This document shows, piece after piece, positions 1 through 10,959 of a DNA stretch of 64,000 nt. Both the position numbers and the translations under genes were made by a program. The notes under the pieces are model-generated. The model was not told the origin of the DNA. It did no database searches and worked only from the letters and a program-made list of their open reading frames with translations. Each line of letters opens with the position of its first letter. The first letter of the stretch is position 1. The DNA comes from Blepharisma japonicum (lineage: Eukaryota > Ciliophora > Heterotrichea > Heterotrichida > Blepharismidae), in the NCBI GenBank assembly GCA_949751835.1, contig CATKHK010000018.1, positions 1-64,000 on the forward strand. The letters run 5' to 3'.

Positions 1-170
1 TTTACTGCAGGAATTATTGTTAAAAACTGAGTTTTCTATTGTAAAATAGGACATTTGGTCAAAATAAAGGACGCCTCCATTTTTAGCACTATTTTGAAAA
101 AATGTGCATTCATTACAATAAAAAAAGAAGAAGAAGAAAAGATTTGCTTTATCCCTACCCTAATTAGGCC

Positions 171-437
171 CACTTCAACATCACTTCACTTCAACATCAC
201 ATCACTTCAACATCATATCGCTTCAACATCACATCGCTTCAACATCGCATCACTTCACGATAAAATCACTTCACGATACCATCACTTCATCATAACATCC
301 CTTCAACATCACATCTCTTCAACATCACATCACTTCAACATCACACCATCATCACATCAACATCACATCACTTCAACATCACATCACCATCACATCACAT
401 CGCATCACATCAACATCACATCAGCATCTCATCGTCA
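171..437. repeat. Low-complexity tandem repeat, CTTCAACATCACATCA-like
   Basis: About 265 bases are built from imperfect repeats of a 10-16 base unit of the type CTTCAACATCACATCA, shortening to ACATCACATC near the right end. The strand is almost free of G. It stays open in translation only because the unit lacks stops; the resulting His/Ser/Thr/Ile-rich peptide is not credible as a gene. It is not the heterotrich telomere repeat. Confidence 0.9.
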
Positions 438-951
438 TCCACTCCAGCTTCACAGGCCAACGCCTTGCGAATGGAAAAATTTAAGACTCTAAAAGATTGA
501 CTAAGCTTCAGACATATTTTATATTTTGATACTCAGAGATATATATAAAATTTTGATTGTTTTGTGATTCCTGATTAAATTATGCTTTACTGTAATTTAA
601 TCTCAACTCTTTGCGGAGTATTATTAATTTCTAATTTTCTAAATAGGTAAATGGAATTAAAATCTTTAGTTATAGAAGATATATTTAAAAATTGGTATTT
701 TTGGCAAACAAAAGTATCCGATAGCTAGTTTGTCATAGTAAATAGTATTATTTTTATTTATAATGGTTTTTAAACGAGAGATAGAGGACTGCTTTATATC
801 ATTTTAGCATGTAAATTTTAAATTAAAGAAAGGACCATTATATCATGGCATAAAGTCTTTAAGTTTACATTAGCTAGGTGAAAGCGCTAAATGTCAGTAT
901 TAATTTAAAAGAAGTTTTAATCTAATTATACTTTGAAGCTTCAATATAAAC
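438..951. other. Intergenic, upstream of first kelch-like gene
   Basis: No credible gene. The stretch from about 660 to 830 resembles about 2500-2680 (shared words around AAAAATTGGTA, ATAGTAAAT, GAGATAGAGG and CTGCTTTATATCA), so this upstream flank was duplicated together with a neighbouring gene copy. Confidence 0.6.
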
Positions 952-1836
952 ATGAAAATAGGTCATACATCTGATAAAATTATTGATCAAAGTGAAATTG
1001 AATCTAAGTACTTTTGGAATTTTCTCCCAAAGAATTCAAAAACGATACAAAGAATCAATTTAACAACAAAAACAATTGACTCTTCTCAGAACTTAATATC
1101 TTTTCCAGTAATTCAGTCTTCCATAGCACTTCCAAATAACAAAATTTTTGGAAGTGGAAGGCAAACATCAAACAACCGTCTTATTCAATATCTATTCATT
1201 TCAGATGAAAATTTAAATATCAAACTTATTGATATCCCTTATATTCAAACTCCTGAATCTGTTCAGGACTATTTTGCTTCATGCTTCTATGATGATTCGA
1301 TTTTTACCTTCGAGCATAATGAAAATCTGTTTCTAGAAAACAGCAATGAACTTGTACACTCTAGAAGATACATAATTTCTCAAGATAAGTGGTATGATTT
1401 GATTACGCTTAATAAACTCCCTCTTTCATGCATTGGGTTTAAGCAAAAAATCATAATCGTAGTAAACTCTCCTGAGATATGAGTTTATGATATACTTTTG
1501 AATTCTTATAGTTGGTTCAATTTTAGAAATTCTAGCCAAAAATTTGAAAAAACAATGCTTAAAAGCGAAGGAAAGCTTTATATGATAAAAACTTTAAAAG
1601 AAAGCGATATTTATGTGACTGATGATCCTTTTTCAGAGTGAACTTTTGTGTGTGATTGTAAAAAACGTTTGAATTGATGAATTTTTGCATATCATACACA
1701 ATACGAAGGGTCAATTTATTACCTTACCAACCAAACTATATATGAATTTAATTTGAAAAAATTTAAATTAAAAGAAGTTGCAAGCTTAGCCAGCTTATCT
1801 TTTAGCGAAACATTCACCGCAAAAATTCCACTTTAA
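952..1836 (+). CDS. Kelch-like beta-propeller family protein, copy 1
   Basis: 294 residues from ATG to TAA when TGA is read as Trp (four TGA, including two adjacent ones at 1675-1680, and three TGG). It is a member of the family that fills the left half of the window. Shared landmarks in order: an N-terminal EIESKYxW box, an LPNNxIFG box, an ISDENLNIKxI box, SCFYDDSIF, RRYIISQDKW, SCIGFxQKIII, PEIWVYDILLNSYS, a LYxI strand and a DDPxSEW box, ending in a YEFxLKKFKLKE segment. Alternating hydrophobic strands that end in conserved Trp or Tyr, about five per protein, suggest kelch-like blades, though the usual double glycine is missing. No signal peptide or membrane segment is seen. Function unknown; kelch-like is inferred from pattern. 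Confidence 0.8.
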
Positions 1837-2049
1837 TATAAACATAATTCTTTTATTATTGTTTTAAGTCTTAGTTAAGGTTCAATCTCTTGCTTTCGTA
1901 AGTCGCATCTTATTTAATTTTAGTATATATCAGACTTCTGCTCTCTTTTATTAAATATAAAGAAATAGGTCAAATTTTTTATTATTAGATAAATTGTATA
2001 TTAAATTGGACCAATCCATTCATTATTATTAATATGAAAACTCTTATTT

Positions 2050-2125
2050 CGATAAAGGCTTATTTACTAATATTTTATAAATATAAAATAGACCAGAAAG
2101 CTAAAAGAAGCTGATTTAATTAAAT
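2050..2125 (+). pseudogene. N-terminal relic of a kelch-like gene
   Basis: Seventy-odd bases match the promoter-proximal region and first codons of the gene starting at 3323 (TATTTTATAAATAT, then ATAGACCAGAAAGCT and GAAGCTGATTTAAT). The start codon is changed and the similarity fades after about a dozen codons. It marks the edge of a duplicated unit. Confidence 0.55.
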
Positions 2126-2689
2126 TTTTTAAGATAAACATAATTAATATACTTAGTTATGCCATTTATTTAACATTATTATTGTTGTTTATAATTTGGA
2201 AATTTTTTTAATTTTGGCTCGCGAATCATATCTCCAAGCTCGTAGATCCAGACGCTAGTATAAGCTACATATTGATAATTTATTTACTACAAAAAAGTAG
2301 CATAGCTTTCAATGGATGTATACGTACATCAAGGAGAAAGCTAAGACTGTCTTATTAAAAATATTTCATGCTAAAGATGTTTCTATTCCTAATTCCGATT
2401 GTAAACTAAAAATGTAAATATTTTTTAGAAGAAAAAGTCAATGCATGAGAAGATAAAAATGTACTATAACCATCTTCAGCTGACTAGTCAATACTTATTG
2501 ATATTTCCTATTTAAAAATTGGTAAATTTGGCCCAAAAAAAGCACTCTATAGCGAGCTTCCCATAGTAATTTAGTATGTATTTTATTACAATAGTTTTGA
2601 AACGATAAACTTGAAGAGATAGAGGCTCTGCTTTATATCAATTTCACATGCAAAATTTTCATGGAAACTGATAAAAAAATTATGCAGAG

Positions 2690-3076
2690 TATAATATGAG
2701 TTTATGATAAACTTTTGAATTCTTATGAAATTCTGACCAAATTTTCAAAAAAATAATTATGCAAAGCGATATTTATGTGGCTGATATCCTTTTCGAGAGC
2801 GAACTTGTGTGTAATTTCAGCAAAATTTCGAATCCATAAATTTTAGTTAGGCATATAGAACAAAAAGGATCAATTTATTGCCTTGGATATTTTACTGTTT
2901 ATAGAATTATATATTGCTTATGGTTTCACTTTAATATCATAGTTTAAATAATCTGGTACGAAAATTGGCAATCAAATTATATATAAAATTAATTTGGCAC
3001 AATTCAAACCAAAGAAGCTGTAGGCTTAGCCAGCTTATCTTTTGGCAGCTCATTTTCTGCAGAAATATCACTTTAA
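2690..3076 (+). pseudogene. C-terminal relic of a kelch-like gene
   Basis: Similar to the last third of copy 1: the WVYD(I/K)LLNSY segment, the DIYVADxxFxE segment, and a tail ending in the same words as copy 1 (GCTTAGCCAGCTTATCTTTT, then TCACTTTAA). Several indels and stops break it. The N-terminal two thirds are missing, but the upstream flank resembles that of copy 1. Confidence 0.7.
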
Positions 3077-3322
3077 TTTAATTTAATTCTTCTAATATTG
3101 CATTAGCGGACCTTAACTCTTAATTTCAATATAATATCTTGCTTACGTAAGCCAAGTCTTATAAAGCTTCGCTCTTTTTTATAACATATAAAGAAATAGG
3201 TTGAATTTTATTATTAAATCTGCGCTATATTAATTTTGATACTATCAATGTGATTTTTGGATTATCATGAATGCACAAAACTCTATTTTCGATAAAGGCT
3301 TATTTTTTAATATTTTATAAAT

Positions 3323-4150
3323 ATGAAATTATACCAGAAAACTGAAAAAGAAGATGATTTAAATGAAATTGACTCAAAATACTTATGAGTTGAAGGAGAC
3401 ACAATAGAAAGAATCAATCTGTCTACATTTACAATTGATATGCATGTACCTCTACCTCCATACCCATTGCAGGTCAAAACTCTCATAGCTCTTCCAAATG
3501 ACCATATATTTGGGATGAAAGTTAATAGCTCGAATAGTCCCTCATGCTTACAGTTTGAAAAAGCTCTATTTATAGTAGATAAAGATTTAAACATCAAGCC
3601 AATTGAAACACCTATTATTTCCAATCAATTTCTTTCATGCTGCTATGATAACTCAATTTTTATTTTTCAAGATTCTGGTCTAAAATTTGGGATTAACAAA
3701 AGAATTAACCCGAAAAAGTATATAATTGCAGAAGATAAGTGGGTTGATTTGGCTGGTATGCCCTTTAAATATGCTAGATCGTGCGTTGGATATAAGCAAA
3801 AAGTTATTATTTCGCTTAATTCTCCAGGAATATGAGTGTATGATATAATTTCAGATTCTTATAGTCAGCACTATCCTATAAGAAATCTTACTAAATTTAC
3901 AAAGAAAATTTTGTATAAAATGTCTGGGAAAATTTATTTAATTCTTTTTTCAAACTTAAATGAAGTTTATTGCTCTGATGAACCTTTTTCAGAGTGAACT
4001 TTTCTTTGTAATTTTCCAGGAAATCTGCTTTACTGAGAGTTAACGACTCATATGTGACACAAAGACTCGTTTTATTATGTTAGTGGTTCAACCTTATGAG
4101 AGTTTTCACTCAAAGAATTTAAATTAAAAGAAATAGAAACAATAAAATAA
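3323..4150 (+). CDS. Kelch-like family protein, copy 2 (type A of the two-gene unit)
   Basis: 275 residues, open from ATG to TAA with six TGA and one TGG as Trp. It carries the family boxes NEIDSKYLW, ALPNDHIFGM, KDLNIKPIETP, SCCYDNSIFIF, PKKYIIAEDKW, SCVGYKQKVII, PGIWVYDIISDSYS and DEPFSEWTF, and ends WEFSLKEFKLKEIETIK. It is the only intact member of the type-A lineage; decayed relatives lie at 5731, 8315 and 10695, each upstream of a type-B gene. The start ATG sits in the context TATTTTATAAATATGAA, which is repeated before several relatives and supports this start. Confidence 0.8.
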
Positions 4151-4781
4151 TAAAAAGTGATTCTTTATTGATTCGGCTGTATAATTAACTTAAACCAATT
4201 TCTTTTTACTGTCTTCAGCTTATTTCTATTTTCAGTCTTTAAATCTATCTTCCTTTTATAAATTCTTATTTACCAGTTTAGAAATCTAGTATTTGGTGTT
4301 TGTTATAATAATATCTCTTTATGCTCCACATTGCTTGAATTGATAACTTTACTGTGCTCGAGAAAATTGTTTTCCAATACTAGAGAGTCTTTTATCTAGG
4401 GAGGTTTCAAAATTGTCTAAAATGAAGTATCCAATTATTTTCTTGATTTTTTATTGAACTCACAAAATAGCTTTTCACTATCTATTGTGATGTTCTTGAT
4501 AGCTAGTCATCTACTTTTTTAGCTTCTTCAGAAAATAAAAAATTATTAAAAAAAAAACCCTTTTATAATAAATAAACTGATGTTATTATTTTTATGTAAT
4601 TCCATAGGCAAATTTTCAAGACGCTGTTTTGCATTCTCTTACTTAGATAGACTTATATTCTAATTCAAATAATTTTTTCCCTTATTAAGATAAAGATGCT
4701 ACTGATAAAAAGCTGAATAATTTACTTTAATAAAAAACTAATATTTTAGCTAATTTCTTTCTTTAATATTAAAAAAAAATC
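4151..4781. other. Spacer between type-A and type-B genes, unit 1
   Basis: Very A+T-rich, no reading frame of note. It is homologous to about 6284-7023 in the next unit (shared words around GATTCTTTATTG, TCAGCTTATT and TTTTATGCTCC), so it belongs to the tandem unit. Confidence 0.6.
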
Positions 4782-5639
4782 ATGAAGCTAGCCCAATTGT
4801 TTGAGAAAGAAGCTGACTTAAGCGAAATTGACTCCAAATATTTTTGGAATATCAAAGAGAACGCAATAGAAAGAGTTAGCCTTTCTACATTTTCTATTGA
4901 TATGTCTCGAACTCAACCTCCATGCTCATATGTAGCATGAAACCTCATGCCTCTTCCAAATGATCAGATCTTTGGAATGAGTATCAAAGAATCTAATACT
5001 GCATTTCAAAATCTTTTTATTGCAGATAAAAATTTCAACATAAAAGCAATAGAAACACCAATACTAAAACATGATTTTAAATCATGCTTTTATGATGACT
5101 CAATTTATATTTTTTAGGATGACTTTGAGGATGCTTTGTTCAACAGCAAAGGCATAATTGCGAAAAAATATAAACTTTCAGATAATAGATGAACTACCTT
5201 GGCAAGGATATCCTCACAATGTGTAGTCTCTTGTATCGGATTTAGTCAAAAAATTATCGTTTCTCTTTATTCTCCTGGAATATGGATATATGATTTACTT
5301 TTAAATTCATACAGTCGCCATTATCCTACTGGAAATTCCGATGATAAAAGCCAAATTTTATATAAAATTTCAGGAAAAATTTATTTGATTACTCTTTCAG
5401 CCGCAAACAAAATATACTATTCTGATGATCCTTTAGCAGATTGGACTTTTTTATGTGAGATTAAAGAAAATCTTCGATTTTGGAGGTCCATGTCTCGTGC
5501 GTATCATGAAAACTCCTTTTATTTCCTTAAAGATTCAGCTATATTTGAGTTTTCAATGAAAGAATTCAAGCTCAAAGAAATAAATAACAGAATAAAACAA
5601 TTAAGTTATATGGTCTTTTGATTTTTAAAAGATTATTAA
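4782..5639 (+). pseudogene. Kelch-like gene, type B unit 1, one in-frame TAG
   Basis: Very close to the genes at 7024 and 9353, but the codon that is CAG or CAA in them is TAG here (5115-5117) within the IYIFQDDF motif. One A is also missing near the end, so the frame runs past the family stop at KLKEIK to a TAA at 5637. Otherwise the frame is open across the rest of the gene, with TGA as Trp including one at 4938-4940 where both sisters have TGT (Cys). This may be a young pseudogene, an allele, or a copy still giving a 111-residue product. Read-through of TAG is not expected, since no other gene in the window needs it. Confidence 0.75.
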
Positions 5640-5730
5640 TTTTTGTTCAAAAATCAATATGCATAATTGCATTACATAATTTAATCCAAAATTTTTGGAA
5701 ATTATGATTATTTATGAGTATTTTATATAA

Positions 5731-6283
5731 ATATAAAATTCCTGAAAAGAAGTTGACTTAAGTAAAATTGGAACAAAATATTTATGAGCTATCAGAAAGA
5801 AGAAAATAGAAAGAATTAATCTATCTAGCCTTGCAATTGATATGTCTTGGGCTCAAATTCCATATACGTTATGGGCTAGAAATTTCATGCACTTCCAAAT
5901 GATCAACTCTTTGGGGGAAATTTTGAAGATATAGATTGTAGAAATCAATACCATTTTATAGCAGATACAAATATATATGGGATAATATCAACAGACTTTT
6001 GCACCATTTATTATATTTTAGTGTGAAATCTTATTTTTCAGCTTTTGGGAATTAAATAAAAATTATTTAAAGTAATGGCTGAAGATATTATCCTTAATAA
6101 CTAATAACTCATATTTGACACAAAGACTCGCTTTATTATGCTACTCTAACATGAAATAGATAACTTTATAAAATTAATATATAAAGTATTTTCCTATGAT
6201 TTTTATAAGTCGAGAAGATAGTGGTTCAACCTTATGAGAGTTTTCACTCAAAGTATTTAAATTAAAAGAAATAGAAGCTATAA
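5731..6283 (+). pseudogene. Kelch-like type-A relic, unit 2
   Basis: Matches the gene at 3323 at both ends. The N-terminal part (EKKLT, RINLSSLAIDMSW, LPNDQLFG) and the C-terminal tail (THI, HKDSLYY, SGSTLWEFSLKVFKLKEIEAIK) are recognisable, with the middle largely lost or scrambled and the start ATG changed to ATA. Stops and frameshifts are multiple. Confidence 0.75.
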
Positions 6284-7023
6284 AAGTGATTCTTTATTGT
6301 TTTTTGTTGATTCGACTGTATAATTTATTTATGCACCAATTCTTTTTCTGTTTTCAGCTTATTCTATTTTTCAGTCTTTTTAATTTTGATATTTCTAATT
6401 CTCATTTATCAACTTGGAACCGTATATATGATGTTTGTTAAGTCACTATTTGTTATAACAATAATCTTTTTATGCTCCCATTCCTTGAATCTATAACTTT
6501 ACTGTAATCTTGAAAATTCTTTTATCTAATTAGACTTGAAATTTGTCTGTAATAAAGTATCAATAATTTTCTTTAATAGGTTTGATGGACACATATTTAA
6601 AATAATACTTAATTAAAACAAGCCCTGCAGTGAAATTGTTTATATAAAAATACATTTTGATTGTCCCAATGTGTAGGATTTTAATATTTTTTCCTCTCTC
6701 ACTAATTTTTAAGTTAAGTGGAATATAAAGTAAACTTAAATAAAGTCTAATTTTTTTTAAAGAAATTGAATTTTTTTAAATGTTGTTCTTGCAATAAATA
6801 AAAAAAGTAATTGTAATTTATGTCACTGCATAAATAAATTTTTAAGATGTTTTGCATTCTGGCTCAGATAGACTTATATTCATATTAAAATTTTTACCTA
6901 AATTTTTTTCCCTATTTAAGATGGAGAATTCTGCTAAAGTTGTTATTGATAAAAATGCTGAATAATTTACTTAAGTAATAAGCTAAAATTTCGATGGGTA
7001 AATAATTTTAAATAAAAAAAACT
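6284..7023. other. Spacer between type-A relic and type-B gene, unit 2
   Basis: A+T-rich spacer homologous to 4151-4781 and in part to 9040-9352. About the last 170 bases before the ATG are conserved between units (GATGTTTTGCATTCT, TTATATTC, CTGAATAATTTACTTAA), and may contain the promoter of the type-B genes. Confidence 0.55.
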
Positions 7024-7830
7024 ATGAAGTTAGAGCAATTATTTGAGAAAGAAGCTGATTTAAGCGAAATTGACTCCAAATATTTTTGGAATATCAAAGG
7101 AAACGCAATAGAAAGAGTTAGCCTCTCTACCTTTGCTGTTGATATGTCTCGTGCTCAACCTCCAAGCTCATATGTAGCATGTAACCTCATGCCCCTTCCA
7201 AATGATCAGATATTTGGAATGAGCATTAAAGAATCAAATGCTACTTTTCAGAACCTTTTTATAGCAGATAAAAATTTCAATATAAAACCAATAGAAACAC
7301 CAATACTAAAACATGATTTTAAATCATGCTTTTATGATGGCTCAATTTATATTTTTCAGGATGATTTTGAGGATGCTTTGTTCAACAGCAAAGGCATAAT
7401 TACGAAAAAATATAAACTTTCGGAAAATAGATGAACTACCTTGGCAAGGATACCCTCGCAATGTGTAGTCTCTTGCATTGGATTTAACCAAAAAATTATC
7501 GTTTCTCTTTACTCTCCTGGAATATGGATATATGATTTACTTTTAAATTCTTACAGTCGCCATTATCCTATTGAAAATTCTGATGATAAAAGTCAAATTT
7601 TATATAAAATCTCAGGAAAAATTTATTTGATTACTCTTTCAGTAACAAATAAAATATACTCTTCTGACGATCCTTTAGCAGATTGGAATTTTTTGTGTGA
7701 AGTTAAAGAAAATCTTCGATTTTGAAGGTCCATGTCCCGTGCTTACCATGAAAGCGCGTTTTATTTCCTTAAAGATTCAGCTATATTTGAGTTTTCAATG
7801 AAAGAATTCAAGCTCAAAGAAATAAAATAA
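7024..7830 (+). CDS. Kelch-like family protein, type B, unit 2
   Basis: 268 residues, ATG to TAA, with two TGA codons (7432-7434 and 7723-7725) at sites that are Trp elsewhere in the family, and several TGG. Boxes: EIDSKYFWN, LPNDQIFGMS, ADKNFNIKPIETP, SCFYDGSIYIFQDD, KKYKLSENRW, SCIGFNQKIIV, PGIWIYDLLLNSYSRH and DDPLADWNFLC. It is nearly identical to the gene at 9353 and to the broken gene at 4782, so the duplications are recent. It looks intact and is probably expressed; nothing shows its function. Confidence 0.85.
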
Positions 7831-7888
7831 CAGAATAAGAAAATAAATTATATGGACTTTTGATTTTTTATAAGTTTATATTTTGTTC

Positions 7889-8240
7889 AAAAAATTTGCT
7901 TATTTAGCATGCCTGATCTTTTGAATACTCCATGGTCAAACCGTTTATCTTTAAGATCAGTAGCCATCTTAGCAGAGTGCAAAACCATTTTAGATAATTC
8001 CACTAAGCCAGCTAAAATCTCAATGAAGTGCATTGTATGTCGCAAGCCCTATTCATTCTTCGCTCCAAGCAGAATATTCCTAATTTTATAAAATCTATAG
8101 AGTAGGCTTAGCGGAGCAAGATAGAATGCCACCGTAGGAAACCTAAACCTCACAATAATAAGCTCACAGCGAACAGAAAATATTTAAGAGAATACTTGTT
8201 ATAAGCGACGCTCATTTATTATTTCTGTTTAAAAACTCAA
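7889..8240. other. Duplicated insert between units, possible gene remnant
   Basis: About 350 bases found here and again at about 10210-10620, but absent at the matching place in unit 1 (near 5650), where the flanks join directly. It is less A+T-rich than the surroundings. On the minus strand a coding-like stretch is shared with the other copy (AYSIDFIK, ILAGLVELSKMV, AKMATDLKDKR), here broken by a frameshift. On the plus strand a 60-codon frame starting at 7909 is also open, so coding sense is uncertain. I do not recognise the protein. Confidence 0.5.
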
Positions 8241-8314
8241 TAATCATAATTGCATTGCATAATCTAATCCATAATTCGTAGAAAATTATGATTATTTATG
8301 AGTATTTTATAAAT

Positions 8315-8800
8315 ATGAAGCTAGATCATTTCTGAAAAAGAAGTAGACTTAAATGAAATTGGCACAAGTATTTATGGGTTATATCAAAGGAAGACAATAG
8401 AAATAATTAATCTATATAACTTTACAATTGATATGTCTTGGGTTCAAGCTCCATGTGCATTATGGGTTAGAAATCTCCTGCTTCTTCCAAATGATCAACT
8501 CTTTGGAAAAACTTTGAAAATCTAGATGGTAGAAATGGAAAGCTTTTTATAGCAAATACAATGCATGGGATAATATTTCCAGTCTCTTGAGCAATTTATT
8601 ATATTTAGTGTGAAAATCTAATTTTTCAGCTTTTGCTCATCAAATAAAAATTATTCAAAGGGATGGCTGAAGATATTATCCTAAGTAATCATACGTATTT
8701 TAATATTAAGCCAATTGAAACATCAATAAAAACGTTCAGATATTGACTATTTTATCTATGGCTCATTTTTATTTTTGAAGATAGCTTTGACCTAAATTTA
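8315..8800 (+). pseudogene. Kelch-like type-A relic, unit 3
   Basis: Begins with the type-A context TATTTTATAAATATGAAGC and retains pieces of the N-terminal half (KKEVDLNEIG, YLW, INLYNFTIDMSWVQ, LPNDQLFG). The remainder is frameshifted; a fragment like FNIKPIETSI is seen near 8700. The C-terminal half is not recognisable. Confidence 0.7.
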
Positions 8801-9352
8801 TAAGTATACACTCCTCATCAATTTGGATTGCTTTAAGTTTTTGCATTTTTTATCCCAATTCAACTAATAAAAATTTCTATTATTTTATTTGGAATGCTGC
8901 AATGGCATCAGGAGTTGAAAAAGAAAGGCATTTTTGAGCTAAGCCTACCTAGATCCCAATCCGAGCAAGTTTTCTTTGACGACGGTCAAAGTAGGTGAAT
9001 CCCTTGATTTATTTAGTGGCTGCGTACGCAATCTAATTTCTTAGTTAAAGGGTGTATAAAGTAACTTAAATAAAGTGTAATTGCTTCTTCAAAGAAATTA
9101 ATATTATTTAAACAATCTTCGCTACTTGTAATAAATCAGATAATGGAATTATATTTTAGTGTCATTGAATAGGGAACTTTTTAAGATGTTTTTGCATTCT
9201 AGCTTATATAGGCTTATTTTCTAATTATATTTTTACCTGAATTGTTTGCCCTTTTTAATTCTGCCAATACCGATATTGATAAATATGCCCAAATAATTTA
9301 CTTAATAATAAGGTAAAATTTTGATGGATAATTAATTTTAACTAAAAAAACT
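8801..9352. other. Spacer before type-B gene, unit 3
   Basis: No gene. The first part (about 8830-9040) has no match in the other units and contains a perfect short inverted repeat TTTGAC-GACG-GTCAAA near 8975-8990. From about 9060 to the ATG it matches the spacer of unit 2. Confidence 0.5.
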
Positions 9353-10159
9353 ATGAAGCTAGAGCAATTATTTGAGAAAGAAGCTGATTTAAGCGAAATC
9401 GACTCTAAATATTTTTGGAATAGCAAAGGAAACGCAATAGAAAGAGTTAGCCTCTCTACCTTTGCTGTTGATATGTCTTGTCCTCAGCCTCCAAGCTCAT
9501 ATGTAGCGTGTAACCTCATGCCCCTTCCAAATGATCAGATTTTTGGAATGAGTGTTAAAGAATCAAATACTTCTTTTCAAAACCTTTTTATAGCAGATAA
9601 AAATTTCAATATAAAACCAATAGAAACACCAATACTAAAACATGATTTTAAATCATGCTTTTATGATGGATCAATTTATATTTTTCAAGATGACTTTGAG
9701 CATGCTTTGTTCAACAGCAAAGGCATAATTGCGAAAAAATATAAAATTTCAGAAAATAGGTGAACTACCTTAGCAAAGATACCCTCTCAATGTGTAGTCT
9801 CTTGCATCGGATTTAACCAAAAAATTATCGTTTCCCTTTACTCTCCTGGAATATGGATATATGATTTACTTTTAAATTCTTATAGTCGCCATTTTCCTAT
9901 TGGAAAATCTGATGATAAAAGCCAAATTTTATATAAAATTTCAGGGAAAATTTATTTGATTACTCTTTCAGCTTCAAACAAAATATACTCTTCTGATAAT
10001 CCTTTAGCAGAGTGAACTTTTTTGTGTGAGGTTAAAGAAAATCCTTGCTTTTGAAGGTCCATATCTCGTGCGTATCATGAAAGCTCGTTTTATTTCCTTA
10101 AAGATTCAGCTATATTTGAGTTTTCAATGAAAGAATTCAAGCTCAAAGAAATAAAATAA
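9353..10159 (+). CDS. Kelch-like family protein, type B, unit 3
   Basis: 268 residues, the same length as the sister at 7024, from ATG to TAA with three TGA as Trp. At 10015-10017 it has SEWTF encoded with TGA where the sister has ADWNF with TGG, a direct internal control for the code. Differences from the sister are scattered and mostly conservative, with no lesion visible. The upstream 170 bases match those of the sister. Confidence 0.85.
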
Positions 10160-10209
10160 CCGAATAAAAAATTAAATTATACGATCTTTGATTTTTTGGA
10201 AGTTTATTG

Positions 10210-10620
10210 ATTTTGTTCAAAAAAATACTTATTTAATTTAGCCTTTGACATACTTTGATCTTCTTCATGCTGCATGAGCCATTCTTTTATCCTTAAGATC
10301 AGCAGCCATATTAGCAGAGCGCAAAAGTTTTCTAGGTAACCCCACTTGGCCAGCTAAAAACTCATTTGAGCTCATTGCATTGTCACCGAGCTCTGTTCGT
10401 TCCTGGGGAGCCAAACAGAAAACATCTGTTTTTATAAAATCTATGGAGTAGGCTTGACAAAGCAGGATAAAAAACTAAGCCTTATAATAAAAAGTCACAG
10501 AGGGCATAAAATACTTACTCACTCCATCCTTATCGAATCGCAATAAATCTTTCGATCAAGAAGAAGAAAATGTGTTAGAGAAATTCGTTATAAATGATGC
10601 TCATTTATTATTTCTGTTTA
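10210..10620. other. Second copy of the duplicated insert
   Basis: Homologous to 7889-8240 and in the same position after a type-B gene. On the minus strand, 10238-10474 is open for 78 codons with one TGA (FIKTDVFCLAPQERTELG, GLPRKLLRSANMAADLKDKR), ending in TAA. The plus strand is also open over part of it. The open frame, matching words in the other copy and a G+C content above the surroundings suggest the remnant of a gene, of unknown family and uncertain strand. Confidence 0.45.
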
Positions 10621-10694
10621 AAAATTCAATAAATATAATTGCATTACATAATCTAATCCAAAATTCATGGATTATTTATGAATATTTTATAAAT

Positions 10695-10775
10695 ATGATA
10701 CTATATCAAATTCCTGAAAAAGAAGTAGACTTAAATGAAATTGACACGAAATATTTATGAGTTATCAGAAGGACT
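10695..10775 (+). pseudogene. Truncated type-A N-terminus, unit 4
   Basis: ATG in the type-A context followed by about 27 family codons (PEKEVDLNEIDTKYLW, then SEG). Similarity then stops abruptly. This is the right end of the tandem two-gene array: the next unit is cut off after the first codons of its first gene. Confidence 0.75.
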
Positions 10776-10959
10776 ATAATAATCATTGTTTTCAATTATC
10801 TTGGCATTAATAAAAGCCAGATATACATACCAAATAGAATACATTTCAGAAATCAGAGGCAATAAAAGCAATTATAAGTAAGCTAAAGAGGCTTTATATA
10901 ATAAAGAGGAAAATAAGCACTAAATCACATGATAGAGACTCTCATAAAGGCCGTTTTAT

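Larger units (their letters stand above)
1837..3322. repeat. Duplicated spacer with gene relics
   Basis: The spacer after copy 1 (about 1840-2125) and the spacer before copy 2 (about 3077-3360) share long stretches, for example around AAAGAAATAGGT, TTTCGATAAAGGCTTATTT and ATATTTTATAAATAT. Together with the relics at 2050 and 2690 this shows a duplication of a unit made of a copy-1-like gene plus the start of a copy-2-like gene. No intact gene lies here. Confidence 0.65.

Noticed and set aside
55-492. 145-codon open frame at the left edge
   Set aside because: It has no ATG start in place, runs through the CTTCAACATCACATCA-type repeat and encodes only repeated His/Ser/Thr/Ile. The openness is a result of the repeat.
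7909-8091. 60-codon plus-strand frame in the duplicated insert
   Set aside because: The other copy of the insert does not keep the same ATG or ends, and the minus strand shows at least as good a conserved reading. It cannot be called as a gene.
10535-10560. U5-like loop suggested by AAATCTTTCG
   Set aside because: The invariant CGCCUUUUAC loop and flanking stem are absent.
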